26,522 nucleotides of DNA from Persebacter sp051009035 (GTDB lineage Bacteria > Pseudomonadota > Gammaproteobacteria > Tethybacterales > Persebacteraceae). Position 1 is the first letter of the stretch. Each line of letters starts with the position of its first letter. Made by a program: the position numbers and the translations under genes. Shown here piece after piece: positions 7,625 to 14,381 of the stretch. Location: the NCBI GenBank assembly GCA_051009035.1, contig JBPCWY010000199.1, forward strand, positions 1 through 26,522. The letters are read 5' to 3'. The notes beneath the pieces were generated by a model that saw nothing but the letters and a program-made list of their open reading frames with translations, had not been told where the DNA came from and searched no databases.

Positions 7625-8647
7625 ATGCCAAAACAATCCAACGCCGTCCATGCGGCGGTTTATATGCGGAAGACGGCGATGCCTCTGGCGGACGGACTTC
7701 CCGATTTTGAAGAAACTTTGTTGCGCCATCACGCGCGCATCCGGCGGCGCAATGTGCGCGTGCTGCAAATCAACATCGGCAAAAAATGCGACCTCGCCTG
7801 CCACCATTGCCATGTAGAAGCCGGTCCCAAAAATCCGGACAACATGAACGGCGAAACGGTGGACCGCGTGGCGGAATTGCTCGCCGATTCTCCGGAAACC
7901 GAAGTATTGGATATTACCGGCGGCGCGCCCGAATTAAACCCCCATTTTCGCCGCCTCGCCAAAGCCGCGCGGGCGCTCGGCAAAACGGTTTACGACCGCT
8001 GCAACCTGACCGTGTTTTTTGAACCCGGACAAGAAGACACCCCCGAATTTTTAGCCGAACACGGCATTACCGTCGTCGCGTCCCTGCCCTGCTATACGCC
8101 GGAAAATGTGGAACAGCAACGGGGCAAAGGCGTTTTCGGCAAAAGCATTAAGGGACTGCAAAAACTCAACGAACTCGGCTACGGCACGGGCGGCGGGTTG
8201 GTTTTGAATCTCGTGTATAACCCGGCGGGCGCGCATTTGCCGCCGCCACAGGCGCAGTTGGAGCGCGAATACCGCGCCCGTTTGGCGGAAGATTTTAATA
8301 TTCAATTTGACGCGCTGTATACAATTACCAACATGCCGATTAAGCGCTATTTGCATTTTTTGCGGCGCGAAGGGCAATTGGAAAATTACATGCAGTTGCT
8401 GGTGGATAATTTTAATCCGCGCGCCGCCGAAAGCGTGATGTGCGCGGACATGCTTTCGGTCGGTTTTGACGGGCGGATTTACGACTGCGATTTTAACCAG
8501 ATGATGGATATTCCCCTGCCCGGGCGGGCGCAAACGATTTGGGAAATTAATTCCCTCGCCGATATTCCGGCGGGCATCGCGTTTGACAACCACTGCTACG
8601 GATGCACGGCGGGCGCGGGGTCTTCCTGCGGCGGCGCGTTGTTATAA
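7625..8647 (+). CDS. Radical SAM protein, ArsS-like (arsenosugar family)
   Basis: This 340-residue protein belongs to the radical SAM/Cys-rich family commonly annotated as ArsS. ArsS is thought to add a 5'-deoxyadenosyl group to a dimethylated arsenical on the way to arsenosugars. The cluster motif is Cys55-x3-Cys59-x2-Cys62, in the context Gly-Lys-Lys-Cys-Asp-Leu-Ala-Cys-His-His-Cys. It is followed by Asp-Ile-Thr-Gly-Gly-Ala-Pro-Glu and Asp-Arg-Cys-Asn-Leu-Thr. The C-terminal domain ends in the family signature His-Cys-Tyr-Gly-Cys-Thr-Ala-Gly (Cys324, Cys327) and Ser-Ser-Cys-Gly-Gly (Cys335). Some relatives are selenoproteins; this one has no in-frame TGA. The start is chosen for the AAGGA ribosome site at 7614-7618; an in-frame ATG at 7559 would add 22 residues. 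An MTAP-family gene follows at once. No arsenite methyltransferase is in the window. Confidence 0.88.
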   Translation: MPKQSNAVHAAVYMRKTAMPLADGLPDFEETLLRHHARIRRRNVRVLQINIGKKCDLACHHCHVEAGPKNPDNMNGETVDRVAELLADSPETEVLDITGGAPELNPHFRRLAKAARALGKTVYDRCNLTVFFEPGQEDTPEFLAEHGITVVASLPCYTPENVEQQRGKGVFGKSIKGLQKLNELGYGTGGGLVLNLVYNPAGAHLPPPQAQLEREYRARLAEDFNIQFDALYTITNMPIKRYLHFLRREGQLENYMQLLVDNFNPRAAESVMCADMLSVGFDGRIYDCDFNQMMDIPLPGRAQTIWEINSLADIPAGIAFDNHCYGCTAGAGSSCGGALL

Positions 8648-8648
8648 T
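8643..8648 (+). promoter_or_regulatory. TATAAT directly upstream of the phosphorylase
   Basis: A perfect TATAAT overlaps the stop codon of the ArsS-like gene and lies 6 nt before the GTG at 8655. No -35 or ribosome site is evident. The layout matches the leaderless pattern seen elsewhere in the window. Confidence 0.5.
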
Positions 8649-8654
8649 TCCGCC

Positions 8655-9500
8655 GTGCTGGGAATCATCGGCGGTTCCGGGTTTTACCAATGGGACGGCG
8701 CGCAAACCGCGGCACATAATATTAAAACGCCGTTTGGCGAACCGTCCGCGCCGGTGCTGGAATTTTCCGCCGAAGGCGGGCGCAAAACTTTGTTTATGCC
8801 GCGCCACGGCGCGGGACACCGGTTGCTGCCGTCCGAAATTAATTACCGCGCCAATATTTGGGCGCTCAAAAAAGCCGGGGCGCGGCAAGTTGTCGCCGTT
8901 TCCGCCTGCGGCAGTTTGCGCGAAGAAATTTGCCCCGGCGATTTTATAATTCCGGCGCAATATTTTGACCACACGCGCGGCGGGCGGGCGCGCACTTTTT
9001 TCGGCGGCGGGCTTGTCGGGCATGTATCTTCGGCGCGTCCGGCGTGTCCGGTTTTATCCGCCGCGCTGGCGGCGGCGGGCGAAGCGGAAGGGTTTGCCGT
9101 CCACCGGAATAAAACTTACGCCTGCGTGGAAGGACCGAGATTAGGCACCCGCGCCGAAAGTTTTTTTCTGCGCGATGCGGCGAAGGCGGATATTGTCGGC
9201 ATGACGAATGTGCCGGAAGCGTTTTTGGCGTTGGAAGCGCAGCTGTGTTACGCCACGCTCGCCGTTTGCACCGACTACGATTGCTGGATGGACGACCCGG
9301 AAAAGCATGCCACATTGCGGGAAATTCTCGCCCGTTTTGCCGGTTCAATCGCGCGCGCGCGCCAAATTACCGCGGCGCTGGCAAACAACCCGCCGCCGGT
9401 TAACGAAGAACACCGCCGCGCCGCAAGCGCCGCAATTATTACCCCGCCTGACGCGCAAACCCCGGCGCACCAAGAATTGCTGGAAGTATTGCTGGCGTAA
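8655..9500 (+). CDS. MTAP/PNP-family nucleoside phosphorylase
   Basis: This trimeric-type purine nucleoside phosphorylase resembles S-methyl-5'-thioadenosine (or thioinosine) phosphorylase. Such enzymes split a 5'-modified nucleoside with phosphate into base and sugar-1-phosphate. The N-terminus Leu-Gly-Ile-Ile-Gly-Gly-Ser-Gly-Phe is typical. It is followed by Pro-Arg-His-Gly-x-Gly-His, Asn-Tyr-Arg-Ala-Asn, Val-Ser-Ala-Cys-Gly-Ser-Leu, Glu-Gly-Pro-Arg, Gly-Met-Thr-Asn-Val-Pro-Glu-Ala and Thr-Asp-Tyr-Asp-Cys-Trp. The last matches the MTAP base-binding Asp pair. The GTG start leaves 281 residues; a longer frame to 8583 would run back into the ArsS-like gene and precede the conserved N-terminus. 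Directly after ArsS, its substrate could be the deoxyadenosyl-arsenical instead of, or as well as, methylthioadenosine. That is inference; housekeeping MTA salvage is the conservative reading. Confidence 0.88.
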   Translation: MLGIIGGSGFYQWDGAQTAAHNIKTPFGEPSAPVLEFSAEGGRKTLFMPRHGAGHRLLPSEINYRANIWALKKAGARQVVAVSACGSLREEICPGDFIIPAQYFDHTRGGRARTFFGGGLVGHVSSARPACPVLSAALAAAGEAEGFAVHRNKTYACVEGPRLGTRAESFFLRDAAKADIVGMTNVPEAFLALEAQLCYATLAVCTDYDCWMDDPEKHATLREILARFAGSIARARQITAALANNPPPVNEEHRRAASAAIITPPDAQTPAHQELLEVLLA

Positions 9501-9866
9501 AACGCCGCGGTAAATTATTTTCCGCCGCGCCGCAAAACCGCGCGCATTTTTGTTTTTGGTTTTAATCGGAATAAAAACCGGGCGCATGCTTTTGCCGCCG
9601 TTTTCGTTAAAAAAATATTGTTTGCGCATGCCGGATGCCTAAACCGGAAATTAATAAAATTAAAAAACCGCGGCATGAAAAATTGCGAAATAAAGAATTG
9701 CAAAACGAAAACGGCGAAGCAAAAACTGCGGATGGAAAAACCGCAACGAAAATTTTGCGCCTTGAAAAACGGCGGGGCGGAAATTGCATAAAAAGAAAAC
9801 GATGCCGCGAAACGGCGGGCGCGGTATTTTGTATAAAAGCGCGGCATAAAAGCGTAAAATAACGGC
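9501..9866 (+). other. Gene-free A/T-richer spacer before ruvB
   Basis: This 366-bp stretch is markedly richer in A and T than the flanking genes. One 75-codon frame (9635-9862) is Lys/Arg/Asn-rich, lacks a ribosome site and resembles no protein I know, so I treat it as noncoding. I see no clear terminator for the phosphorylase. The right end carries the ruvB promoter region. Confidence 0.5.
9833..9860 (+). promoter_or_regulatory. ruvB promoter region with direct repeat
   Basis: ATAAAAGCG occurs at 9833-9841 and again at 9846-9854, 13 bp apart, followed by TAAAAT at 9855-9860. The TAAAAT lies 6 nt before the ruvB ATG. TATAAA at 9832-9837 is an alternative -10. No ribosome site is visible. 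Confidence 0.45.
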
Positions 9867-10904
9867 ATGCCGCCGCCCGAAAACGCCGCGCCCGATATTG
9901 ACGATTCCGCTTTGCCGGATACGCCGGATGTTGCATTGCGCCCGAAAACGCTCGCCGATTATATCGGGCAACCGGCGGCGCGGCGGCAGCTGGGCGTGTT
10001 TATCGCCGCCGCCAACAAGCGGGGCGAAGCGCTTGACCATGTCCTATTGTTTGGACCGCCGGGTTTGGGTAAAACGACATTGGCGGCGATTATCGCGGCG
10101 GAGACCGGCGGCAAACTGCATTCCACAACCGGCCCGGCGTTGGAGCGGGCGGGCGATATTGCGGCGTTAATGACCGCGCTGGCGGAGGGCGATGTTTTGT
10201 TTATTGACGAAATTCACCGCCTGCATCCGGCGATTGAAGAGACGATGTATTCCGCGCTGGAAGATTTTCGTTTGGATGTGATTATCGGCGAGGGGCCGAC
10301 GGCGCGCTCGTTGCGTTTGGATTTGCCCCGCTTTACGCTGATTGGCGCGACAACCCGCCCGGGGCGGCTGACTTCGCCGTTGCGCGACCGCTTTGGGATT
10401 ATGTGCGGATTGGAATATTACGGCGACGAAGACATGCGCGCGATTGTCCGCCGCAGTGCGGGCATTTTGCAATTGTCGGCGCGCGAAGACGGCATCGCCG
10501 AAATCGCCCGCCGCTCCCGCCGCACGCCGCGGGTCGCCAACCGCCTGTTGCGCCGCGCGCGCGATTTTGCCGAAGTGGAAGGCAACGGGCTGATTGACGG
10601 CAAAACGGCGGAAGAAGCGCTGACCATGCTGGGCGTGGACAAAGCCGGATTGGATGTGATGGACAACCGTTATTTGCGCGCGTTGCTGGAAAAATTTGAA
10701 GGCGGGCCGGTGGGCGTGGAAACGCTGGCGTTGACGATTGGCGAAACGCCGGACAATTTGGAATCGTTTATTGAGCCGTATTTAATTAAAGAAGGATTTT
10801 TGGCGCGCAAACCGCGCGGGCGGGTGGCGTTGCCCGCCGCCGCCCGCCATTTTGGTTTGCCGCAACCGGGCGGCGCGCCGCTGTTGAAAGAAGACGCGTC
10901 CTAA
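9867..10904 (+). CDS. ruvB: Holliday junction branch-migration helicase RuvB
   Basis: This hexameric AAA+ motor drives branch migration of Holliday junctions with RuvA and hands them to the RuvC resolvase. The 345-residue protein shows Walker A (GPPGLGKT, 63-70), Walker B (Asp-Glu-Ile-His, 114-117), sensor 1 (Ala-Thr-Thr-Arg-Pro-Gly, 161-166), an Arg finger region (Arg-Asp-Arg-Phe, 173-176) and Ser-Arg-Arg-Thr-Pro-Arg-Val-Ala-Asn-Arg near sensor 2. The C-terminal winged helix has Gly-Pro-Val-Gly-Val-Glu-Thr-Leu-Ala and Gly-Arg-Val-Ala. Length is normal. RuvA and RuvC are not adjacent. The ATG has no ribosome site but sits 6 nt after TAAAAT. A ruvB next to tolQRA is common in proteobacteria. 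Confidence 0.97.
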   Translation: MPPPENAAPDIDDSALPDTPDVALRPKTLADYIGQPAARRQLGVFIAAANKRGEALDHVLLFGPPGLGKTTLAAIIAAETGGKLHSTTGPALERAGDIAALMTALAEGDVLFIDEIHRLHPAIEETMYSALEDFRLDVIIGEGPTARSLRLDLPRFTLIGATTRPGRLTSPLRDRFGIMCGLEYYGDEDMRAIVRRSAGILQLSAREDGIAEIARRSRRTPRVANRLLRRARDFAEVEGNGLIDGKTAEEALTMLGVDKAGLDVMDNRYLRALLEKFEGGPVGVETLALTIGETPDNLESFIEPYLIKEGFLARKPRGRVALPAAARHFGLPQPGGAPLLKEDAS

Positions 10905-10932
10905 TGCAAAAGTTTTCCGCCGCCGCATCCGC

Positions 10933-10948
10933 CCGTTTTCCAAAACGG
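10933..10948 (+). repeat. Perfect small palindrome between ruvB and ybgC
   Basis: CCGTTTT-CC-AAAACGG is a perfect inverted repeat in the 73-bp gap. It could be a weak hairpin or a protein site. No T-run follows, so it is not a convincing terminator. Confidence 0.5.
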
Positions 10949-10977
10949 CGCGGCATCGGGGCGCGGCGTTAATATTC

Positions 10978-11421
10978 ATGGCGCGCCCCGCCAAAACCGA
11001 AACCGCATCCGCGCCCGAAAACGGGGCGCTGGCGGTGCGCGCCTATTACGAAGACACCGATGCCGGAGGCGTTGTGTATCACGCGTCTTATATCCGTTTT
11101 TTTGAACGCGCCCGCACCGAATATTTGCGGCGGCTCGGTTTTTGCCTGCACGAATTGCGCGAGGAATGGGGCGCGCTGTTTGTCGTGCGGAGTTTGGCGG
11201 TGGAATATTTGCGCCCGGCGCGCTTGGACGATTTGTTGCATGTGGACGCGCGCATCGCCGGATGCGGGCGGGTATACGCCGATTTTGCCCAAAGCGCGCG
11301 GCGCGGCGGCGAAATCCTCGCCGAAGCAAAAGTGCGGGCGGTTTGCGTTTCCGCCAAAACGGGGCGCGCCGCCGCTTTGCCGCCGCCGCTTGCTGGTAAA
11401 ATAGAAGGTTATGCCCGATAA
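10978..11421 (+). CDS. ybgC: Tol-Pal-associated acyl-CoA thioesterase YbgC
   Basis: This hotdog-fold 4-hydroxybenzoyl-CoA-thioesterase family protein of 147 residues is regularly encoded as the first gene of tol-pal operons. The signature Tyr-Tyr-Glu-Asp-Thr-Asp-Ala-Gly-Gly-Val-Val-Tyr-His spans 23-35 and contains the catalytic Asp. It is followed by the helix Arg-Phe-Phe-Glu-Arg-Ala-Arg-Thr-Glu-Tyr. The first 18 or so residues are a poorly conserved Ala/Glu-rich lead, so a slightly later start cannot be excluded; no ribosome site marks the ATG. It overlaps tolQ by 11 bp. Its role is probably acyl-CoA or phospholipid metabolism linked to envelope maintenance. Confidence 0.92.
   Translation: MARPAKTETASAPENGALAVRAYYEDTDAGGVVYHASYIRFFERARTEYLRRLGFCLHELREEWGALFVVRSLAVEYLRPARLDDLLHVDARIAGCGRVYADFAQSARRGGEILAEAKVRAVCVSAKTGRAAALPPPLAGKIEGYAR
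11397..11402 (+). promoter_or_regulatory. TAAAAT upstream of tolQ
   Basis: TAAAAT inside the end of ybgC lies 8 nt before the tolQ ATG. It overlaps the start of the tolQ ribosome site (GAAGG, 11404-11408), so here it may be coincidental or a second promoter. Confidence 0.3.
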
Positions 11422-12076
11422 AAGTTTTTTCTCCCTGTTGCTGGACGCCAGTCCGGTAGCCCAGCTCGTGTTGCTCCTGCTGCTCGTGCTGTTGTATCTG
11501 GCCGTGTGGAAGATTTTGCACAAGCGCATCGGCTTGCGCGGCTACGAAACCGACTGCAATTTGTTTGAGGAAGATTTTTGGCACGGCGGCGATTTGGATG
11601 TGCTGGAAAAACGCGCGCGGGACGGCGAATACGGCGCGCAGGGATTGTCGCGGGTGTTTTTGGAAGGGCAGGAAGAATTTAAAAAAGCGTGCGAGACCGG
11701 CGGCGAAAATGTTGATTTAATTTTGGAAGGCGTCCGCCGCGCGATGGACGCGGCGATTCAGCGCGAAAATGTTTTTTTGGGGCGGCACATGCAATTTTTG
11801 GCGACGGTCGCGGGGGTGTCGCCGTATATCGGATTGCTCGGGACGGTCTGGGGAATTATTAACGCGTTTCAGGCGCTCACCCAAACTTCAAACGCAACGA
11901 TAGCGTTAGTCGCGCCGGGCATCGCGGAATCGTTGGTGGCGACCGCGATGGGATTGCTGGCGGCGATTCCGGCGCTGGTCGCTTACAATTATTTTTCCTA
12001 CCGGCTGGAACAAATGGACGCGCGTTTTGAAAACTTCGCCAACCAATACCTCAACATTTTGCACCGCACTTTATGA
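11411..12076 (+). CDS. tolQ: Tol-Pal proton-channel subunit TolQ
   Basis: TolQ is the inner-membrane stator of the TolQR motor that uses the proton gradient to drive TolA and outer-membrane constriction at division. The 221-residue protein has a first membrane segment at about 16-36, a long cytoplasmic loop, and two further segments at about 130-160 and 172-195. These contain the MotA/TolQ/ExbB signature Gly-Leu-Leu-Gly-Thr-Val-Trp-Gly-Ile and Ala-Pro-Gly-Ile-Ala-Glu-Ser-Leu-Val-Ala-Thr-Ala-Met-Gly-Leu. A GAAGG ribosome site precedes the ATG. The stop codon overlaps the tolR start (ATGA). Confidence 0.96.
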   Translation: MPDKSFFSLLLDASPVAQLVLLLLLVLLYLAVWKILHKRIGLRGYETDCNLFEEDFWHGGDLDVLEKRARDGEYGAQGLSRVFLEGQEEFKKACETGGENVDLILEGVRRAMDAAIQRENVFLGRHMQFLATVAGVSPYIGLLGTVWGIINAFQALTQTSNATIALVAPGIAESLVATAMGLLAAIPALVAYNYFSYRLEQMDARFENFANQYLNILHRTL

Positions 12077-12510
12077 AACGCCGCCGCGCCCCGATTAGCA
12101 ATATTAATGTCGTCCCGTATTTGGATGTCATGCTGGTATTGCTCGTTATTTTTATGATAACCGCGCCGCTGTTTAATCAGGGTGTGGTGGATTTGCCTTC
12201 GGTTAGCGACGCGCCGATTGAAGACCAACAACAAGGCGCGATTGAAATTGTCTACGAATCCACGGGCGTCAACCGGTTTCATGTGTATTACCACGAGCGC
12301 GAAGAAGAAACCGTCAAAATGAATTTGCCCGAATTGATTGACGAGCTTGATGCGGCGACATTTTTTAACCCCGAAGCCCGCCGCAAAGCCCCGCTGGTAA
12401 TTTCCGCCGATGAAATTTTGCAGTATAAAGAAGTGGTGGAGTTGCTCGGACGGCTGCGGAAAGAAGGGTATTTTACCATCGCGCTGACGGCTAAAAACGA
12501 AGACAAGTAA
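12073..12510 (+). CDS. tolR: Tol-Pal motor subunit TolR
   Basis: TolR is the ExbD/TolR-family partner of TolQ. The 145-residue protein has a short basic cytoplasmic N-terminus, one membrane segment at about 17-36 containing the proton-carrying Asp in Tyr-Leu-Asp-Val-Met-Leu-Val-Leu-Leu-Val, and a periplasmic domain with Ala-Pro-Leu-Val-Ile-Ser-Ala-Asp. It overlaps tolQ by 4 bp and is separated from tolA by a single base, so the three are one translational unit. Confidence 0.95.
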   Translation: MKRRRAPISNINVVPYLDVMLVLLVIFMITAPLFNQGVVDLPSVSDAPIEDQQQGAIEIVYESTGVNRFHVYYHEREEETVKMNLPELIDELDAATFFNPEARRKAPLVISADEILQYKEVVELLGRLRKEGYFTIALTAKNEDK

Positions 12511-12511
12511 T

Positions 12512-13363
12512 ATGCCGCCGCTGGAATATTTGGAATGGGAAGAAGCGGGAAAATGGTCTTCCGCGGCGCAGGCGTTTTTGATGCTTGCGTTTTTTCCCGC
12601 CGTTTTAATATGGGGCGCGGATTTTCGTTTTCCAAGTAAACCGCCGCCGCAAGCGCCATTGGTTATTTCTTTTATTCCCGCCCCGGCGGCAATCGCCGAG
12701 CCCGCCCCAACACTGCAACCGCAACCGGAGCCGCCGCCCGAACCCGAACCGGAGCCGGAAAAAGTCGCGGCGAAAGAAGCGGACATCGCGCTGAAGAAAA
12801 AACGCGAAAAAGAAAAGAAGGAACAAGAAGAGAAAGAAAAACGCGAAAAAGAAAAACGCGAGAAAGAAAAGAAAGAAAAGGAGCGCAAGAAACGCGAAAA
12901 AGAAAAGAAGGAAAAGAAAGAAAAGGAGCGTAAAGAGCGCGAAAAGAAAAAGAAAGAAAAAGAAAAGAAAGAAAAAGAGCGCAAAAAACGCGAGGAAGAA
13001 GAGCGGCAAAGAATCGCCGCGGAAAGCGCGCGCGCGCTTGCGGACTCCGCCCGGCGGGATGTGCTGAATAATCTTAAGGCGGGTTATGTCGACCGCATTC
13101 GTGCCAAAATCCAGCCGCTTTTAATTACGCCGTCATCCGCCAAAGGCATAGATAATTTAGTGGTTGAGGTGCGGGTGCATTTGGATATAAACGGGTATGT
13201 GCAGGGGACGCCCGAAATTGTATCCCCGTCCGGCAGCGACGAATACGACGAAGTGGCGTGGCGGGCGGTGATAAAAGCGTCGCCGTTGCCGGTGCCGACA
13301 AAAGAACCGGCATTGTGGGAAGAATTTCGCGTTTTAAATTTGTTTATTGAGCCGGGGCGTTAA
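12512..13363 (+). CDS. tolA: Tol-Pal bridging protein TolA
   Basis: TolA spans the periplasm from the TolQR motor to the outer membrane. The 283-residue protein has one membrane segment (about 18-36), a Pro/Glu-rich stretch (about 65-88) and an extremely charged Lys/Glu/Arg helix (about 95-168) built from Lys-Glu-Lys and Arg-Glu-Lys steps. The C-terminal globular domain (about 177-283) shows Val-Glu-Val-Arg-Val-His-Leu and Gly-Ser-Asp-Glu-Tyr-Asp-Glu-Val-Ala-Trp-Arg-Ala-Val. It is shorter than E. coli TolA (421 residues), as in many proteobacteria. The start fits the tight spacing to tolR. The next gene is pyrF; tolB and pal do not follow. Confidence 0.92.
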   Translation: MPPLEYLEWEEAGKWSSAAQAFLMLAFFPAVLIWGADFRFPSKPPPQAPLVISFIPAPAAIAEPAPTLQPQPEPPPEPEPEPEKVAAKEADIALKKKREKEKKEQEEKEKREKEKREKEKKEKERKKREKEKKEKKEKERKEREKKKKEKEKKEKERKKREEEERQRIAAESARALADSARRDVLNNLKAGYVDRIRAKIQPLLITPSSAKGIDNLVVEVRVHLDINGYVQGTPEIVSPSGSDEYDEVAWRAVIKASPLPVPTKEPALWEEFRVLNLFIEPGR

Positions 13364-13375
13364 TCGGAAAAATGG

Positions 13376-13381
13376 TAAAAT
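13376..13381 (+). promoter_or_regulatory. TAAAAT upstream of pyrF
   Basis: TAAAAT in the 24-bp gap after tolA lies 6 nt before the pyrF ATG. No ribosome site or -35 is visible. It fits the leaderless layout. Confidence 0.45.
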
Positions 13382-13387
13382 CTTCGC

Positions 13388-14110
13388 ATGGTTAATTTAG
13401 CCGCCGCGCGCGCCCGTTTGATTGTCGCTTTGGATGTGCCGTCCGCCGCCGATGCGATTGCGTTGGCGGACAACATCGGGGACGCCGCCGAATTTTATAA
13501 AATCGGGCTGGAGCTTTTCGCCGCCGGGGACGGGCGGCAGCTGGTTGCGGAATTTAAAGAACGCGGCTTGCGCGTTTTCGCCGACTTAAAATTGTTTGAT
13601 GTGCCGGCGACGGTGGCGCGGGCGGCGAAACAAATCGCCGGTTCGGGCGCGGATTTTTTAACCGTCCACGGCAACGACGCAATCATGCAAGCGGCGGCGG
13701 AAGCGAAAGGCGAAACGCTTAAAATTTTGGCGGTTACCGCGCTGACGAGTTTGGACGAAGGCGATTTGCGCGATTTGGGTTTTGCCTGCGATGCGTCCGC
13801 GCTGGTGTTGTCGCGCGCCCGCCGCGCTTTGCAATGCGGCTGCGACGGCGTGGTGTCTTCGGGTTTGGAAGTGGAAGAATTGCGGCGGGATGCAGGCGAA
13901 AAATTAATCATCGTATCGCCCGGCGTCCGCCCCGTGGCAAACCGCCCGGCGGACGACCAAAAGCGGACCGCTTCGGCGGCGCAAATCATCCGCGCGGGCG
14001 CGGATTATTTAGTCGTCGGGCGCGCCGTCCGCGATGCGCCCGACCCGCGCGCCGCCGCGCAAAACATCGTCGGCGAAATCGCCGCCGCGATGCAAGATTC
14101 CCCCGCATAA
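13388..14110 (+). CDS. pyrF: Orotidine 5'-phosphate decarboxylase
   Basis: PyrF catalyses the last step of UMP synthesis, decarboxylation of OMP to UMP, in the cytosol. The 240-residue TIM barrel starts with Ile-Val-Ala-Leu-Asp-Val-Pro. It has the catalytic Asp-Leu-Lys-Leu-Phe-Asp signature (Asp66, Lys68, Asp71) and Phe-Leu-Thr-Val-His-Gly. The phosphate-binding end has Val-Ser-Pro-Gly-Val-Arg-Pro and Ala-Asp-Tyr-Leu-Val-Val-Gly-Arg. Length is normal. It lies 24 bp after tolA. Confidence 0.97.
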   Translation: MVNLAAARARLIVALDVPSAADAIALADNIGDAAEFYKIGLELFAAGDGRQLVAEFKERGLRVFADLKLFDVPATVARAAKQIAGSGADFLTVHGNDAIMQAAAEAKGETLKILAVTALTSLDEGDLRDLGFACDASALVLSRARRALQCGCDGVVSSGLEVEELRRDAGEKLIIVSPGVRPVANRPADDQKRTASAAQIIRAGADYLVVGRAVRDAPDPRAAAQNIVGEIAAAMQDSPA

Positions 14111-14311
14111 CCCGCGGCAGCCGGCGCGTTTGTTTTGCAGGTTGGAATAGAAACAATTTCGGCGCAAGTTCAAATTTCCCGTTTTTTCCTCGCCCGCAAA
14201 AACATTAATTTATACAGCGCAACCGGCAAACGGATTCCCAAATTTACGGGAATGGAAAGTTAAATAAAAACTGTTTTTGCGGAAAACGGAAAGCGGTAAA
14301 ATTTTTTGCGC

Positions 14312-14336
14312 CGCCGTTTTTTTGGAACGGCGTTTT
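14312..14336 (+). terminator. Intrinsic terminator between pyrF and the carboxyltransferase
   Basis: CGCCGTT (14312-14318) and AACGGCG (14326-14332) form a perfect 7-bp stem with a TTTTTGG loop, followed by TTTTAT. It lies about 200 nt after pyrF and just before the next promoter. A TAAAAT at 14297-14302 would place it within a short leader if used as a promoter. Confidence 0.65.
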
Positions 14337-14342
14337 ATAGGG

Positions 14343-14348
14343 TAAAAT
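14343..14348 (+). promoter_or_regulatory. TAAAAT promoter of leader ORF/carboxyltransferase
   Basis: TAAAAT lies 6 nt before an ATG at 14355 that opens an 8-codon ORF overlapping the next gene's start. No -35 is evident. Confidence 0.45.
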
Positions 14349-14354
14349 GGGCGC

Positions 14355-14381
14355 ATGCAAAATGCGGGAACATTAACATGA
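14355..14381 (+). CDS. Possible 8-codon leader peptide
   Basis: The frame reads Met-Gln-Asn-Ala-Gly-Thr-Leu-Thr-stop. It starts 6 nt after a TAAAAT hexamer, and its TGA overlaps the ATG of the carboxyltransferase gene (ATGA at 14378-14381), an arrangement typical of translational coupling. It may be a chance ORF; there is no repeated regulatory codon. Confidence 0.3.
   Translation: MQNAGTLT

Noticed and set aside
9635..9862. 75-codon frame before ruvB
   Set aside because: It is Lys/Arg/Asn-rich with no ribosome site and no family resemblance, and it runs through the ruvB promoter region.
11998..12984. 328-codon minus-strand frame with Ser/Phe repeats, opposite tolR/tolA
   Set aside because: It is the complement of the tolA purine tract and shows no protein-like composition or ribosome site.
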